From Ditibartonella apihabitans (GTDB lineage Bacteria > Pseudomonadota > Alphaproteobacteria > Rhizobiales > Rhizobiaceae): a stretch of 64,000 bases of DNA. Within the stretch, counting starts at the first letter, position 1; each line of letters starts with the position of its first letter. The stretch is taken from the NCBI RefSeq assembly GCF_002007485.1, contig NZ_CP015820.1, positions 2,379,501-2,443,500 of the forward strand, read 5' to 3'. Positions 46,975-56,445 of this stretch are shown in pieces. Made by a program: the position numbers and the translations under genes. The notes beneath the pieces are model-generated. The model was not told where the DNA came from. It was given only the letters and a program-made list of their open reading frames with translations, and searched no databases.

Positions 46975-47345
46975 TTTCGGATGATGTCTCTTTTATTGCC
47001 TGATCATCATAATCATATCGTTTTGTTATAACTGTTTTAAACCCATTTTCCCAATCGGAATTTTGAAAAAGATTTTCACTTTTCCGATTATCGTAATGTC
47101 TTTTTTCAGAAATTACCTGAGGTCAGTGATGAATTAAAACCGTCCCGTGCTTTTTATGTTTTTCATTGCATCTTTCCGGTTTTAGAAAATTTCCCGATTT
47201 GAATATACCGTTTTCGAGAAAAAATTACGGCCCGAGGTTTTTCATTTCCACTGGAAGGAACTTTTTTACGCATTATCTATTGTAATAGATAGTAGTTACA
47301 GCCTTGTGTTCGATTTATACGGGGCTTCAGCGCAAGGGAAAAACA
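46975..47345. other. divergent promoter region of ispG and the DUF883 gene
   Basis: About 370 A+T-rich bases with two inverted repeats: AATCGGAA/TTCCGATT arms at 47053-47060 and 47082-47089, and the compact dyad at 47274-47291 listed separately. No gene. Confidence 0.5.
47274..47291. promoter_or_regulatory. perfect 18-bp dyad, candidate operator
   Basis: TATCTATT (47274-47281) and AATAGATA (47284-47291) are perfect inverted copies separated by GT. It lies 55 bases before the start of the DUF883 gene, where a dimeric regulator could cover the promoter. The sequence does not match the Fur, Irr, RirA, Mur or Fnr boxes I know. Confidence 0.4.
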
Positions 47346-47636
47346 ATGTTTAATGTTCTTAACGGCAGTGACACGAAAGAAAAAGTCGAAAAACGTATTC
47401 AGGATCTTAAAGCCGAGCTCCAATCGCTCACCCATTCACTGACCAAAGGCGACGGTTTCATGAGCAATACAGGCGAAATTGCCGAAACAATAAAGGATAA
47501 GGGGCGTCAGGCGCTTGATGTTGTCGGTGAACAAGCCCACTATATTACCAAGCAAACAAAAAATTATCCCAAAACTGCTTTGGCGGTTGTCGGTGTCTTG
47601 GGAGTTGCAGCTTATTTTCTCCTCCGTCGCAAATAA
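47346..47636 (+). CDS. DUF883 (ElaB/YqjD-like) membrane-anchored protein
   Basis: 96 residues from ATG 47346, with AAGGGA upstream. A hydrophilic amphipathic helix (KVEKRIQDLKAELQSLTHSL) is followed by a C-terminal membrane anchor (TALAVVGVLGVAAYFLLRRK), the layout of YqjD, ElaB and YgaM. In E. coli these bind ribosomes at the inner membrane in stationary phase. Function here by family only. Preceded by a dyad at 47274. Confidence 0.85.
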   Translation: MFNVLNGSDTKEKVEKRIQDLKAELQSLTHSLTKGDGFMSNTGEIAETIKDKGRQALDVVGEQAHYITKQTKNYPKTALAVVGVLGVAAYFLLRRK

Positions 47637-47782
47637 TCGGAACGATAAAAACAAGATTGCATTTGTGTTCGAATAAAGTTTGTCTCACTAAGAGTTGAGA
47701 AACAAATTTTTTAAAATGAACAGCACATCCAAAAGGTCCGCTTGGTCATATCTGACCTGATAAAGAAAAAGATAAGCAAATA

Positions 47783-47810
47783 AAAAAGCGCGTTAAACGC
47801 GCTTTTTTAT
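47783..47810. terminator. bidirectional rho-independent terminator
   Basis: AAAAAAGCGCGTT (47783-47795) and AACGCGCTTTTTT (47796-47808) fold into a strong stem with U-tracts in both directions. It ends the + strand DUF883 unit and the - strand liv operon. Confidence 0.9.
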
Positions 47811-47866
47811 TGTCCAGTCGTTTTCAGCTCTTTTGGCTTACTTTAGTTCTTTTCCGACTTTATTTT

Positions 47867-48985
47867 TCAATCCTTGACTTCGGAATAATTATAGCTTCCG
47901 TCCGGAGCTTTATACCATCGGTTCATAACAAAACCACCTTCCTTCGGATCGCCTTTCTCGGTGAAATCCAAAGGTCCGAGCACTGTTTTGAAAGGCCCTT
48001 TTGTTTTCAGATATTGCGCCACTTTTTGCGGGTTTTGCCCTTCGGCAGTAATACCTTCGGCCATAAGCTGCACAACCGCATAGGAATAAAGTGTGAATGC
48101 TTCCGGTTCAAATCCGTTCGCCCGGAAAGATTTTACCAATTCCTCATTGTCCTTATTGCCACGAGGATCGGCGTTGAAGGTATTCATAACACCAACAACT
48201 GCATCTTGCGCCGTTGCGGCAAGCTCATTGCTGGCAAAGGCATCACCACCGATATAGACAGGTTTGACTTTTTGTTCCGCCATTTGGCGCAACATCAATC
48301 CGGCCGGTGTATAAAGCCCGCCAAAATAGACAACATTTGCGCCACTCTGCTTCATTTTTGCAATAATGGCCGAAAAATCCTTATCCTCGACATTGACACC
48401 ATCGAAACTCAATTCGGTCACGCCAAGCTTGTTCAGTGTTTTTTTGACTTCTTCGGCAATACCAATTCCATAAGCGGTTTTGTCGTGAATAATCATGACC
48501 TTCGGATCAGGAACATGCTTTTTTATGAATTCAGCGGCAAATGACCCTTGCTGGTCATCACGTCCGCAAACACGAAACTGCATCGGATAGCCCGATTCAG
48601 TCAATTTAGGATTGGTAACACCGGCTGAAATTGCCAGCATGCCATTTTCATCATAAACAGTTGCTGCCGGAAGCGCTGCACCCGAATTATAATGGGCTAC
48701 GACAAATTGCACACCATCGCCGGCAAGCTTGTTGGCACCCGAAACGGCCTGTTTGGGGTCCGATGCATCGTCGACAATCTCGATAACGAGCTTTTCGCCT
48801 TTGATGCCTCCCTTGTCATTGATATTTTTAACGGCCATTTCGGCGCCATGCTGAATTTGTGCACCAATCGCCGCGCTCGGTCCCGTAGCAGGAATTGCAA
48901 CACCGATTTTGATATCTGCCCAAGCACTATTCATGAACGTGCCAAAAGCAATTGCTGCAACGGTTGCCAATAATGCTTTCTTCAT
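47867..48985 (-). CDS. livK: branched-chain amino-acid ABC transporter substrate-binding protein
   Basis: 372 residues from ATG 48985 (GAGGAGAACTGG upstream). Signal peptide KKALLATVAAIAFGTFMNSAWA. Type I periplasmic binding fold: IKIGVAIPATGPSAAIGAQI, NDKGGIKGEKLVIEIVDDAS, FVVAHYNSGAALPAATVYDE. It captures Leu, Ile, Val or related amino acids and hands them to LivHM. Last gene of a complete livHMGF-DUF6867-livK operon read leftwards from 53579. Confidence 0.95.
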   Translation of the reverse strand: MKKALLATVAAIAFGTFMNSAWADIKIGVAIPATGPSAAIGAQIQHGAEMAVKNINDKGGIKGEKLVIEIVDDASDPKQAVSGANKLAGDGVQFVVAHYNSGAALPAATVYDENGMLAISAGVTNPKLTESGYPMQFRVCGRDDQQGSFAAEFIKKHVPDPKVMIIHDKTAYGIGIAEEVKKTLNKLGVTELSFDGVNVEDKDFSAIIAKMKQSGANVVYFGGLYTPAGLMLRQMAEQKVKPVYIGGDAFASNELAATAQDAVVGVMNTFNADPRGNKDNEELVKSFRANGFEPEAFTLYSYAVVQLMAEGITAEGQNPQKVAQYLKTKGPFKTVLGPLDFTEKGDPKEGGFVMNRWYKAPDGSYNYSEVKD

Positions 48986-49059
48986 TCCAGTTCTCCTCTT
49001 TTTCTTCATAAGTTGTAAAACATCCAAAGTATTTTTTCCAGACAACATCAAAGAAAAGC

Positions 49060-49407
49060 TTATTTCTTGTGCCAGGTAAAAGGCGACGATTTCTTGTAAA
49101 GCCAACTATATTGGCGAACCATCTGGTTTGTCCGCGTAAATTGGAAACCCAGACCTGCAAAAATCAGCAAAACAACAAGATCGACAAGATAATAATGAAG
49201 CGATAACAGAGTGCCGTTGAAGGGCGGGATATAATGGATGAAGCGGACAGCCGCGGCGAGCGGAACCATCGAAATCAGCGCCACTTTCAACCCATGCCAG
49301 GTCAGTGCACAAGCGCGCCCCGTCATCCACGCTGCCCAGCCACCAAGAATGATAGTCACCAGTACAAAGACAAAAAGTGAAGACTCTTGATAAAGGATAC
49401 CTTGCAT
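49060..49407 (-). CDS. DUF6867 small membrane protein
   Basis: 115 residues with three hydrophobic segments (SSLFVFVLVTIILGGWAAWM, LKVALISMVPLAAAVRFIHY and LVDLVVLLIFAGLGFQF). DUF6867 proteins are found in rhizobial branched-chain amino-acid operons between livF and livK, as here. Function unknown, perhaps an accessory to the permease. Confidence 0.85.
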   Translation of the reverse strand: MQGILYQESSLFVFVLVTIILGGWAAWMTGRACALTWHGLKVALISMVPLAAAVRFIHYIPPFNGTLLSLHYYLVDLVVLLIFAGLGFQFTRTNQMVRQYSWLYKKSSPFTWHKK

Positions 49408-49456
49408 TTTTTCTCCCTAAAGCTTCAAACACCAGTGGTGATTTTGAATATCCTGA

Positions 49457-50191
49457 TTAATGTCGACCACCTTCAAGATAGGCTGCCCTGACTTTCGGGT
49501 TCGATAAAAGTTCTGCACCGGTTCCGCTCATTGTAACAACACCATTCACAAGAACATAACCGCGATGGGCGAGTTTTAACGCCCCGAAAGCGTTCTGCTC
49601 GACCAGAAAAACAGTGAGACCGGTTTCCTTGTTTAGTACTTTGATCGCATCGAATATCTGTTTAACAATGAGCGGCGCCAGCCCCAATGAAGGTTCATCA
49701 AGCAATAATAGTCTCGGACGCGACATAAGCGCACGCGCAATTGCCAGCATCTGCTGTTCGCCACCGGACAATGTTCCGCCGCGTTGCTGCAAGCGTTCTT
49801 TCAGGCGTGGAAATAAAGCAAACATTTTCTCGACATCCTCGTCAAAATATTTGAGGTTATCGATACTTGCACCCATTTGCAGGTTTTCGAGCACGGTCAT
49901 GCGCGGAAAAATGCGCCGCCCTTCCGGCGACTGCGCAATACGTAATCGGGCAATTTCATGCGTTTCCATATAGGTAATGTCATGACCATCAAACCAAATA
50001 CGACCTGACCGTACACGCGGCTTGCCGAATATCGTCATCATCAAAGTTGACTTACCGGCACCATTGGCGCCGATGAGTGTAACAATCTCGCCTTGCCGGA
50101 CTTCAACACTGACGCCCCGTAGAGCTTGAATAGCACCGTAATAAGTTTCAATATTTTCGACTTTAAGAAGTGCTGGTGCATCGCTACTCAT
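49457..50191 (-). CDS. livF: branched-chain amino-acid ABC transporter ATPase LivF
   Basis: 244 residues. Walker A GANGAGKSTLMM, Q-loop, signature TLSGGEQQMLAIARAL, Walker B LLLLDEPSLGLAP. LivF and LivG form the ATPase pair powering LivHM. Its ATG overlaps the livG stop (ATGA). Confidence 0.97.
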   Translation of the reverse strand: MSSDAPALLKVENIETYYGAIQALRGVSVEVRQGEIVTLIGANGAGKSTLMMTIFGKPRVRSGRIWFDGHDITYMETHEIARLRIAQSPEGRRIFPRMTVLENLQMGASIDNLKYFDEDVEKMFALFPRLKERLQQRGGTLSGGEQQMLAIARALMSRPRLLLLDEPSLGLAPLIVKQIFDAIKVLNKETGLTVFLVEQNAFGALKLAHRGYVLVNGVVTMSGTGAELLSNPKVRAAYLEGGRH

Positions 50192-51102
50192 GAACGCTTT
50201 CCCTCTTGTTCTTTCGAGTCGGCAGTAATGATTTCCGTTTCCGATATTTCAACAGAAGCCGCGACATCCTCAACTGCTGTTTCAGGAGATGCCTCTTCAT
50301 CCTCGTCAACGCCAAGATAAGCTGCAATCACTTTCGGATCGTTTTTGACGACCTCCGGCGTACCATCGGCAATTTTTGACCCATATTCGAGAACAACAAC
50401 ATGATCGGATATTTCCATCACCACCGACATATCATGTTCGATCAGCAATACGGAGGTATGTTCGACATCCCTGATATCCAAAAGGAGATCGTTCAGTTCA
50501 AGCGATTCTTTAGGGTTAAGACCGGCCGCCGGTTCATCAAGACATAAAAGTTGCGGCTCGGTGCACATCGCACGTGCAATCTCGAGACGCCGCTGATCAC
50601 CATAAGGAAGATCTCCCGCAGGATCATCGGCACGATGGACAAGATTTATTTTTTCAAGCCAAAGCTCGGCTTTTTTGATCGCCTCTTTGGCTGCCCGCTT
50701 ATATGAAGGAAAACCGAACAGGCCAAGCACGGTCATGCCGGAAGCGCGCATCAACTCGTTATGTTGCGCAACGAGCAGATTTTCGAGAACCGTCAAGCCG
50801 GTAAACAAGCGGATATTCTGGAAGGTGCGGGCAACTTTCGCTTTCTTGGTAATTTCATAATCGGCAAGCCGCTCCAATAGAAAAGTTTTACCTTCACTCG
50901 TATGGAGAGACAACATCCCGCCAGTCGGCCGATAAAAGCCGGTAATACAGTTAAAAACAGTTGTTTTACCTGCACCATTCGGCCCGATCAAAGCCGTAAT
51001 CTTGCCCCGCTCGACATTGAAACTCAAATCGTCAACGGCAACGAGACCACCAAATTGCATCCTGAGGTGCTCGATTTGGAGAAGGGTATTATCGTCAGCC
51101 AT
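50188..51102 (-). CDS. livG: branched-chain amino-acid ABC transporter ATPase LivG
   Basis: 304 residues. Walker A GPNGAGKTTVFNCITGF, signature LPYGDQRRLEIARAM, Walker B LLCLDEPAAGLNP. The C-terminal 45 residues are an acidic tail (DEDEEASPETAVEDVAASVE) beyond the usual LivG end. Its start shares one base with the livM stop (TAATG), coupling translation. Confidence 0.96.
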   Translation of the reverse strand: MADDNTLLQIEHLRMQFGGLVAVDDLSFNVERGKITALIGPNGAGKTTVFNCITGFYRPTGGMLSLHTSEGKTFLLERLADYEITKKAKVARTFQNIRLFTGLTVLENLLVAQHNELMRASGMTVLGLFGFPSYKRAAKEAIKKAELWLEKINLVHRADDPAGDLPYGDQRRLEIARAMCTEPQLLCLDEPAAGLNPKESLELNDLLLDIRDVEHTSVLLIEHDMSVVMEISDHVVVLEYGSKIADGTPEVVKNDPKVIAAYLGVDEDEEASPETAVEDVAASVEISETEIITADSKEQEGKRS

Positions 51103-52661
51103 TAGCCGTTTCCTTCTTTTGTAAAATCACCCGAAACAGCTTTCTTCACTTTCAGGAATGCACTCGGTTCCCGTTTACCGACAAAGCCGCGCGGTTTCCA
51201 CACCATGACGAACACCATCGCCAGACCGAACCAAAGCATACGATATTGTGGCGGGTCAAAATCAGGACCGAATATCATCTGTAGCGCCGGAACATCGCGC
51301 AATAACTCTGTGCCACCAATCATGACAGCAGCAGCCACAGCAATTCCACCTAGTGACCCCATACCCCCCAGAACAACAATTGCCAGAATAATTGCCGATT
51401 CGTCGAAAATAAAACTCGTGTAATCGGCGCGCCCCTGTCTTGCTGCAAAAAATGCTCCGGCAAAACCGCCGAACATTGCACCGATGGAAAAGGCCGTCAA
51501 TTTTGTTGTTACTGTGTTGATTCCAAGCGAGCGGCAGGCAATTTCATCTTCGCGTAAAGCTTCCCATGCCCGTCCGATTGGCAGTCGACGCAACCTCATC
51601 ACGACCCAGGCGGTAATCACCACCATGACAAGAATGACATAATAGAGAAATATCTTATAATGGGCAGCCTGAAAATTTAATCCGAAGAGCTCGGCAAATC
51701 CGCCTTCGCCCCTTGTGAAGGGAACACCGAAGAATGTTGCTTTTTGAACCGACAACCCAGCAGCGCCGCCGGTAACCGGCGTCCAGTTCTGCAAAATTGT
51801 GCGGATAATCTCTCCGAAAGCCAAAGTAACAATGGCAAGATAATCACCACGCAATCTTAATACCGGAAATCCCAGCATCATTCCCCAAAGGGCTGCAAAA
51901 ATACCGGCCAAAGGCAGGCACAGCCAGAATGAAAAGCCGAAATGATTGCCGAGAAGGGCAACCGTATAGGCTCCCACGGCATAAAAAGCGACATATCCCA
52001 AATCAAGCAAGCCGGCAAGGCCAACCACAATATTGAGCCCCCAGGCAAGCATGATATAAATCAATATCTGGATTGCATAATTGTCGATCCACTTTTGCGA
52101 TTGGGCGAGATTATCAACCAGAAAAGTCGTGACAAAAAACGGATACACAAGCAACAGCGCCAAAATACATCCCGGAGCATATTTCTGAAACCCCGGTGTG
52201 ACTTCCCTGACCGTTATCCTGATTGCCTGTTGAATACCTTTGGCATAGAGAAAAACAATGGCAAGCAGCACAAAAGCGACGACGACAATTCCGGCAATGA
52301 AAAGCTGATGGGCTTGAGCCGACAAATTATAAGTGGATTGGGCAGAGGCATCTTCATAATAAAGCCATGCCCGATAGGCGATGAACAATATGACAGAAGG
52401 GACAAGTGCAAAAACTGCTCCCTTTGTACCACCGCCAAAAAGACACCACGTAAAACGCCCGACACCGGCAATAATCACATAATTGAGAAGATAACCGATT
52501 TGCGGTGTCAGTGTCATCTCGTTCCGCAAATTGAGATCAGCCCTGAAACCCACGATAAAGGCAAACAGCAATAATGCGATAAAAGCTGTCACAATGCCTT
52601 CGCGACAAGCGCGTTTAAAGTCGATTCTTCCGGCATTTGGCAAAGATGTTATCTGGTTCAT
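51102..52661 (-). CDS. livM: branched-chain amino-acid ABC transporter permease LivM
   Basis: 519 residues, longer than most LivM proteins (about 320-460). The LivM core with AWGLNIVVGLAGLLDLGYVA and GRAWEALREDEIACRSLGIN (EAA-like loop) is in the C-terminal half. Extra hydrophobic segments make up the first 180 residues (IVTAFIALLLFAFIVGFRAD and others). Partner of LivH. Ten bases separate it from livH. Confidence 0.95.
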   Translation of the reverse strand: MNQITSLPNAGRIDFKRACREGIVTAFIALLLFAFIVGFRADLNLRNEMTLTPQIGYLLNYVIIAGVGRFTWCLFGGGTKGAVFALVPSVILFIAYRAWLYYEDASAQSTYNLSAQAHQLFIAGIVVVAFVLLAIVFLYAKGIQQAIRITVREVTPGFQKYAPGCILALLLVYPFFVTTFLVDNLAQSQKWIDNYAIQILIYIMLAWGLNIVVGLAGLLDLGYVAFYAVGAYTVALLGNHFGFSFWLCLPLAGIFAALWGMMLGFPVLRLRGDYLAIVTLAFGEIIRTILQNWTPVTGGAAGLSVQKATFFGVPFTRGEGGFAELFGLNFQAAHYKIFLYYVILVMVVITAWVVMRLRRLPIGRAWEALREDEIACRSLGINTVTTKLTAFSIGAMFGGFAGAFFAARQGRADYTSFIFDESAIILAIVVLGGMGSLGGIAVAAAVMIGGTELLRDVPALQMIFGPDFDPPQYRMLWFGLAMVFVMVWKPRGFVGKREPSAFLKVKKAVSGDFTKEGNG

Positions 52662-52670
52662 GGCCGCCGT

Positions 52671-53579
52671 CTAAACCTTTTCAACTTCTGGCCGTCCAAG
52701 GATACCGGATGGCATAAATACGAGAACAATTGCAAGAATGAGAAAGACTGCAACGTCTTTATATTCCGGCGGAAAATAGGTTTGCCACAAAGCTTCTGTC
52801 AAGCCGATCAGAAGACCGCCAAGAACTGCACCGGGCAACGACCCGATTCCCCCGAGAACGGCGGCGGTAAAAGCTTTGATTCCAGGAATAAAACCATCGG
52901 CAAAATGAATTTGTCCATAATTCATCAGGTAAAGTGTTCCGGCTATTGCTGCAAGCGCTGCCCCCATAATGAAGGTCACCGAAATAATCCGGTCCACATT
53001 GATTCCCAAAAGAGCCGCCATTTTGCCGTCCTGTTCGACGGCGCGTTGGGCGCGCCCGAGCGGTGTTTTGCTGACAATATGGGAAAAGATAAAAAGCAGA
53101 ACTGCGGTAACGACCACGACCAGAAGTTGCTTGTTCAAAATAAAAACGTCGGTTCCCGGAATGACAAAACCACCACTGATCATTTCCGGAATAGGCTTGT
53201 TACGTGGGCCCTGCTCGACCTGAACGAAATTGCGCAAAACAAACGACATCCCGATTGCTGTGATCAATGGAGCAAGACGAAAGGAGCCGCGCAATGGCCG
53301 ATAAGCAACCCGTTCGATAACCCAAGCCCAGACAGATGTGAAAACCATTGAAACGATGAGCATTATGAGAAGTGCCAGGGCAATAGGCACGGCCGCAGGC
53401 AATGTCAGCAGCATCATAAAAACGATCATCGCAATGAAGGCACCGATCATGAACACATCACCATGGGCAAAATTGATCATGCCCAATATGCCATAGACCA
53501 TAGTATAGCCAATAGCGATAAGCCCATAAATAGCCCCCAAAGCAACTCCGTTTATTAGTTGCTGAAAAAAATAATCCAT
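52671..53579 (-). CDS. livH: branched-chain amino-acid ABC transporter permease LivH
   Basis: 302 residues with about eight membrane helices. Typical start GVALGAIYGLIAIGYTMVYG and the cytoplasmic loop PLGRAQRAVEQDGKMAALLG. First gene of the liv operon, so its promoter should lie in 53580-53748, where I see no strong box. Confidence 0.96.
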   Translation of the reverse strand: MDYFFQQLINGVALGAIYGLIAIGYTMVYGILGMINFAHGDVFMIGAFIAMIVFMMLLTLPAAVPIALALLIMLIVSMVFTSVWAWVIERVAYRPLRGSFRLAPLITAIGMSFVLRNFVQVEQGPRNKPIPEMISGGFVIPGTDVFILNKQLLVVVVTAVLLFIFSHIVSKTPLGRAQRAVEQDGKMAALLGINVDRIISVTFIMGAALAAIAGTLYLMNYGQIHFADGFIPGIKAFTAAVLGGIGSLPGAVLGGLLIGLTEALWQTYFPPEYKDVAVFLILAIVLVFMPSGILGRPEVEKV

Positions 53580-53748
53580 TGAGTGTATGTCCCCTATGTT
53601 ATTTTTCTAAATTTACAATACCAACTGTCATGCCGAAAGCAAAGAGCCGGAATAGGGATTAACGCAATCGAACGCGGTTTCATAGTATTTTTTGATTTTT
53701 CTAAAACTGCTTGGCTATAAAACGGTTCAAAGCAGTTCAAGCAAAAAT

Positions 53749-54765
53749 TTAATTTTGTAATTTTTCCGGATTTACCGATGTATCAACATGGGGAATGACC
53801 GACATACCGGGTATTAATCGATCAACATATTTCTGGTCAGGGTCGATCTCGATGCGAACCGGAATGCGCTGGGCAACTTTGGTGAAATTTCCGGTTGCGT
53901 TATCGGGCTTCAAAACAGCAAATTCCGAACCGGCCGCCGGCGAAAAGCGGGCAACATGCCCTTTGAGCTTATATCCGTCCAACGCATCGACAGAAAATAC
54001 TACCGGTTGTCCGGCTTTCATATTGGCACATTGTGTTTCTTTATAATTGGCGACAATCCAGACATCATCGGGTACAACGGCAAGGAGTTGCGTTCCCGCT
54101 GTGACATATTGGCCGAGTTTGGCACCGACTTCACCGACACGCCCGTCGCGTGGGGAATAAATTTTGGTATGATCAAGATCTATTTTTGCAAGTTCAACCG
54201 CTGCTTCGGCACTTTCGACATCGGCCTTCAAGCCTTCCCGATCAACAAGAATTTTCTTTAACGCCTGTGTTCTGACTTCAAGTTCTGCACTTTTTTGATC
54301 GCGATCGGCACGGGCGGAATCTTCACTGCTTTGCGATGACACACCGCGTTGCGTCAATGGTTCAACACGTTTCCAGTTAAGCTCCGCCTTGGTGAAGGCA
54401 GCCTCTGCGGAGCGAATATCGGCTTTCGCTGATTCCTCCTGCTGGTAGGAACTCGCCAATGCGGCCTTTTTTGAATCGAGTGTAGCTACTGCCTGTTCCA
54501 CCCTTTGCTTGAAAATGCGATCTTCTATTTCGATAAGAAGCTCACCTTCTTTGACGCGCTCGTAATCTTTGACCTTTACGCTCGAAATATTCCCCGCCAC
54601 TTGCGGGCTGATCATCGTCACAAAGCCTTTAACATAAGCATTGTCTGTAGTTTCGATACTGCTGATAAAAGGAGGCAGTTGCCACGCCCATAATATCAAT
54701 AATATCCCGCAAATACCGGCGATAATGGAAACAGCCGTTGCTTTTGAACGTAAAAACCTTATCAT
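53749..54765 (-). CDS. HlyD-family membrane fusion protein (EmrA-like)
   Basis: 338 residues. One N-terminal membrane helix (AVSIIAGICGILLILWAWQL), biotinyl-lipoyl half-motifs around DNAYVKGFVTMISPQVAGNI and DHTKIYSPRDGRVGEVGAKL, and a coiled-coil hairpin between (residues 95-185). It links an MFS pump to an outer-membrane channel for drug or toxin export. Third gene of a marR-MFS-HlyD operon. Confidence 0.93.
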   Translation of the reverse strand: MIRFLRSKATAVSIIAGICGILLILWAWQLPPFISSIETTDNAYVKGFVTMISPQVAGNISSVKVKDYERVKEGELLIEIEDRIFKQRVEQAVATLDSKKAALASSYQQEESAKADIRSAEAAFTKAELNWKRVEPLTQRGVSSQSSEDSARADRDQKSAELEVRTQALKKILVDREGLKADVESAEAAVELAKIDLDHTKIYSPRDGRVGEVGAKLGQYVTAGTQLLAVVPDDVWIVANYKETQCANMKAGQPVVFSVDALDGYKLKGHVARFSPAAGSEFAVLKPDNATGNFTKVAQRIPVRIEIDPDQKYVDRLIPGMSVIPHVDTSVNPEKLQN

Positions 54766-54795
54766 TCTCTTTCATCCGCATTTTAACGCCTGTTT

Positions 54796-56445
54796 TCAGG
54801 CTGTTTGTGTCGATAACTGGACTTGTTTGTCACGAAAATTTTTATATCCACGTAAAGCTATTCTGATGAGCAAGATCACCAGAACAATAAGAGCGATACA
54901 TGAATAAAGGCGGAACACATCGTTATAAGCCAGAACATTGGCCTCGAGTGTCGACCTTTTTGCTAATGCTGCAAGACCCTCGCTATGTCGCAATACCGGA
55001 TCGCTGATCACGTGGACGTAGGCCTCGGAGAGCTGATTGACATCATTTGCGACAATCGGATTACTCATAACAATTTGCTGGGTGAGGATATTTGAATGAT
55101 ATTTTTCAAATACAATTTGTAAACTGCCGAAAAACGCCGAGCTCATCAGTCCGCCCGTATTTTGTGTAAACAGAAAGACTGCAATAAAGCTCAGAATATA
55201 ATTCGGCCCTCTGGCAATTGCGGTTGCGAGCCCCTTCGACATGGAAGGCGGTAAAAACAACGCATAGCCAACGCCAATCATTGATTGACTTAATATCATC
55301 TGATCGGGTCTTGTGAGATTGGTTGCATGACTATCTATGAAGGACCCGCCAGCAAGCAGGATAAGCGCAATGACGTGGAACAAATCCTCGCGGCCAGGCT
55401 TGAAAAATATAGCACATGAAAGGCCTCCGAGAACGGTACCAACAACCACGCCTGCATGCATAACTTCCATTTCACGGTTGAGCAGACCGAACAAATTAAA
55501 AAAATTGGATGCTAAAGTTGCCTGCTCCGACAGCAAAATTCTGAACATCATAAGAACGATTGCGATATGAAGCATTTCTTTGCTGAATAGCCAGCGCAAG
55601 TCAATTAACGGATTTTTCCGGTTCAGTTCTATGACTGACGCGGCCATAAGGCAGAAAACAGCTATAGCGAGCCACCACCCCATCCACGATACCTCACGCC
55701 ACCAATATAATCGACCAACCGGCATAATTGCTGCGTTAATTCCAAGACCAACAGCGATAAGACCGTAGCTCACATAGTCCAACTTCTCGATAACTTTTGC
55801 CCGTTTGATCGGCGTTAAAGGCAAATAGAAAATGCAAGCAAAGCCAATGAGTGCAAGCCCCATTTCCAAAGCAAACAAGGCGTGAAAGCCGGCATGATCA
55901 ATCAACGCAGGCGAAACCAGCCTTGATAAAGGAACAGCAAGAGCAATGTTCATCAAGTTGAGACTTAAGCCCACCGTGCGCTTTTTGGCTGGTGCGAATG
56001 CTTCAATCATATAGAAAAAAGCAAGTGACGACATGGGAGCCGCCGCAATACCTGCGAAAAACCGGATAATAATTGCCGATTGCAAGCTTGTGACAAACAA
56101 ATGCAATATACATGTCAATAAAAAGCCGATAATCGACAATTCGGCAAAAAGTCTCAAACCATATTGGTTTCTTATCTTGATAAGAAAAATAGACAGGCTG
56201 ACATTGGGCGCCATATAAGCACCAATAAGCCATGTTGTTTCTTCAACAGTTGCATGGAAAAAACCTGTGAGTTGGGTAATATTGGATTGAACCATATTAG
56301 CCCCGAGGCCATAAACCCACTGTAAAAGACTGGCGGCAAAAATATAAAGCAGACAGCGATGGATGGGACCGGCAAATATTTTGCCGGGATTGGGAAAAGG
56401 TGGTTCCCGTTCATCATCGGGCAGTGGAAGAACGCCTGCGCTCAT
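54796..56445 (-). CDS. MFS drug efflux transporter (DHA2/EmrB-like)
   Basis: 549 residues with about 14 hydrophobic segments. Family features include ETTWLIGAYMAPNVSLSIFL near the N-terminus and the long loop at residues 455-500 before the last helix, typical of 14-helix DHA2 pumps. It would exchange protons for hydrophobic compounds, paired with the adjacent HlyD protein. Its ATG overlaps the marR stop by four bases, so regulator and pump are co-translated. Confidence 0.9.
   Translation of the reverse strand: MSAGVLPLPDDEREPPFPNPGKIFAGPIHRCLLYIFAASLLQWVYGLGANMVQSNITQLTGFFHATVEETTWLIGAYMAPNVSLSIFLIKIRNQYGLRLFAELSIIGFLLTCILHLFVTSLQSAIIIRFFAGIAAAPMSSLAFFYMIEAFAPAKKRTVGLSLNLMNIALAVPLSRLVSPALIDHAGFHALFALEMGLALIGFACIFYLPLTPIKRAKVIEKLDYVSYGLIAVGLGINAAIMPVGRLYWWREVSWMGWWLAIAVFCLMAASVIELNRKNPLIDLRWLFSKEMLHIAIVLMMFRILLSEQATLASNFFNLFGLLNREMEVMHAGVVVGTVLGGLSCAIFFKPGREDLFHVIALILLAGGSFIDSHATNLTRPDQMILSQSMIGVGYALFLPPSMSKGLATAIARGPNYILSFIAVFLFTQNTGGLMSSAFFGSLQIVFEKYHSNILTQQIVMSNPIVANDVNQLSEAYVHVISDPVLRHSEGLAALAKRSTLEANVLAYNDVFRLYSCIALIVLVILLIRIALRGYKNFRDKQVQLSTQTA

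Noticed and set aside
47810..48544. 244-codon + strand frame antisense to livK
   Set aside because: Lies inside livK and reads as low-quality protein.
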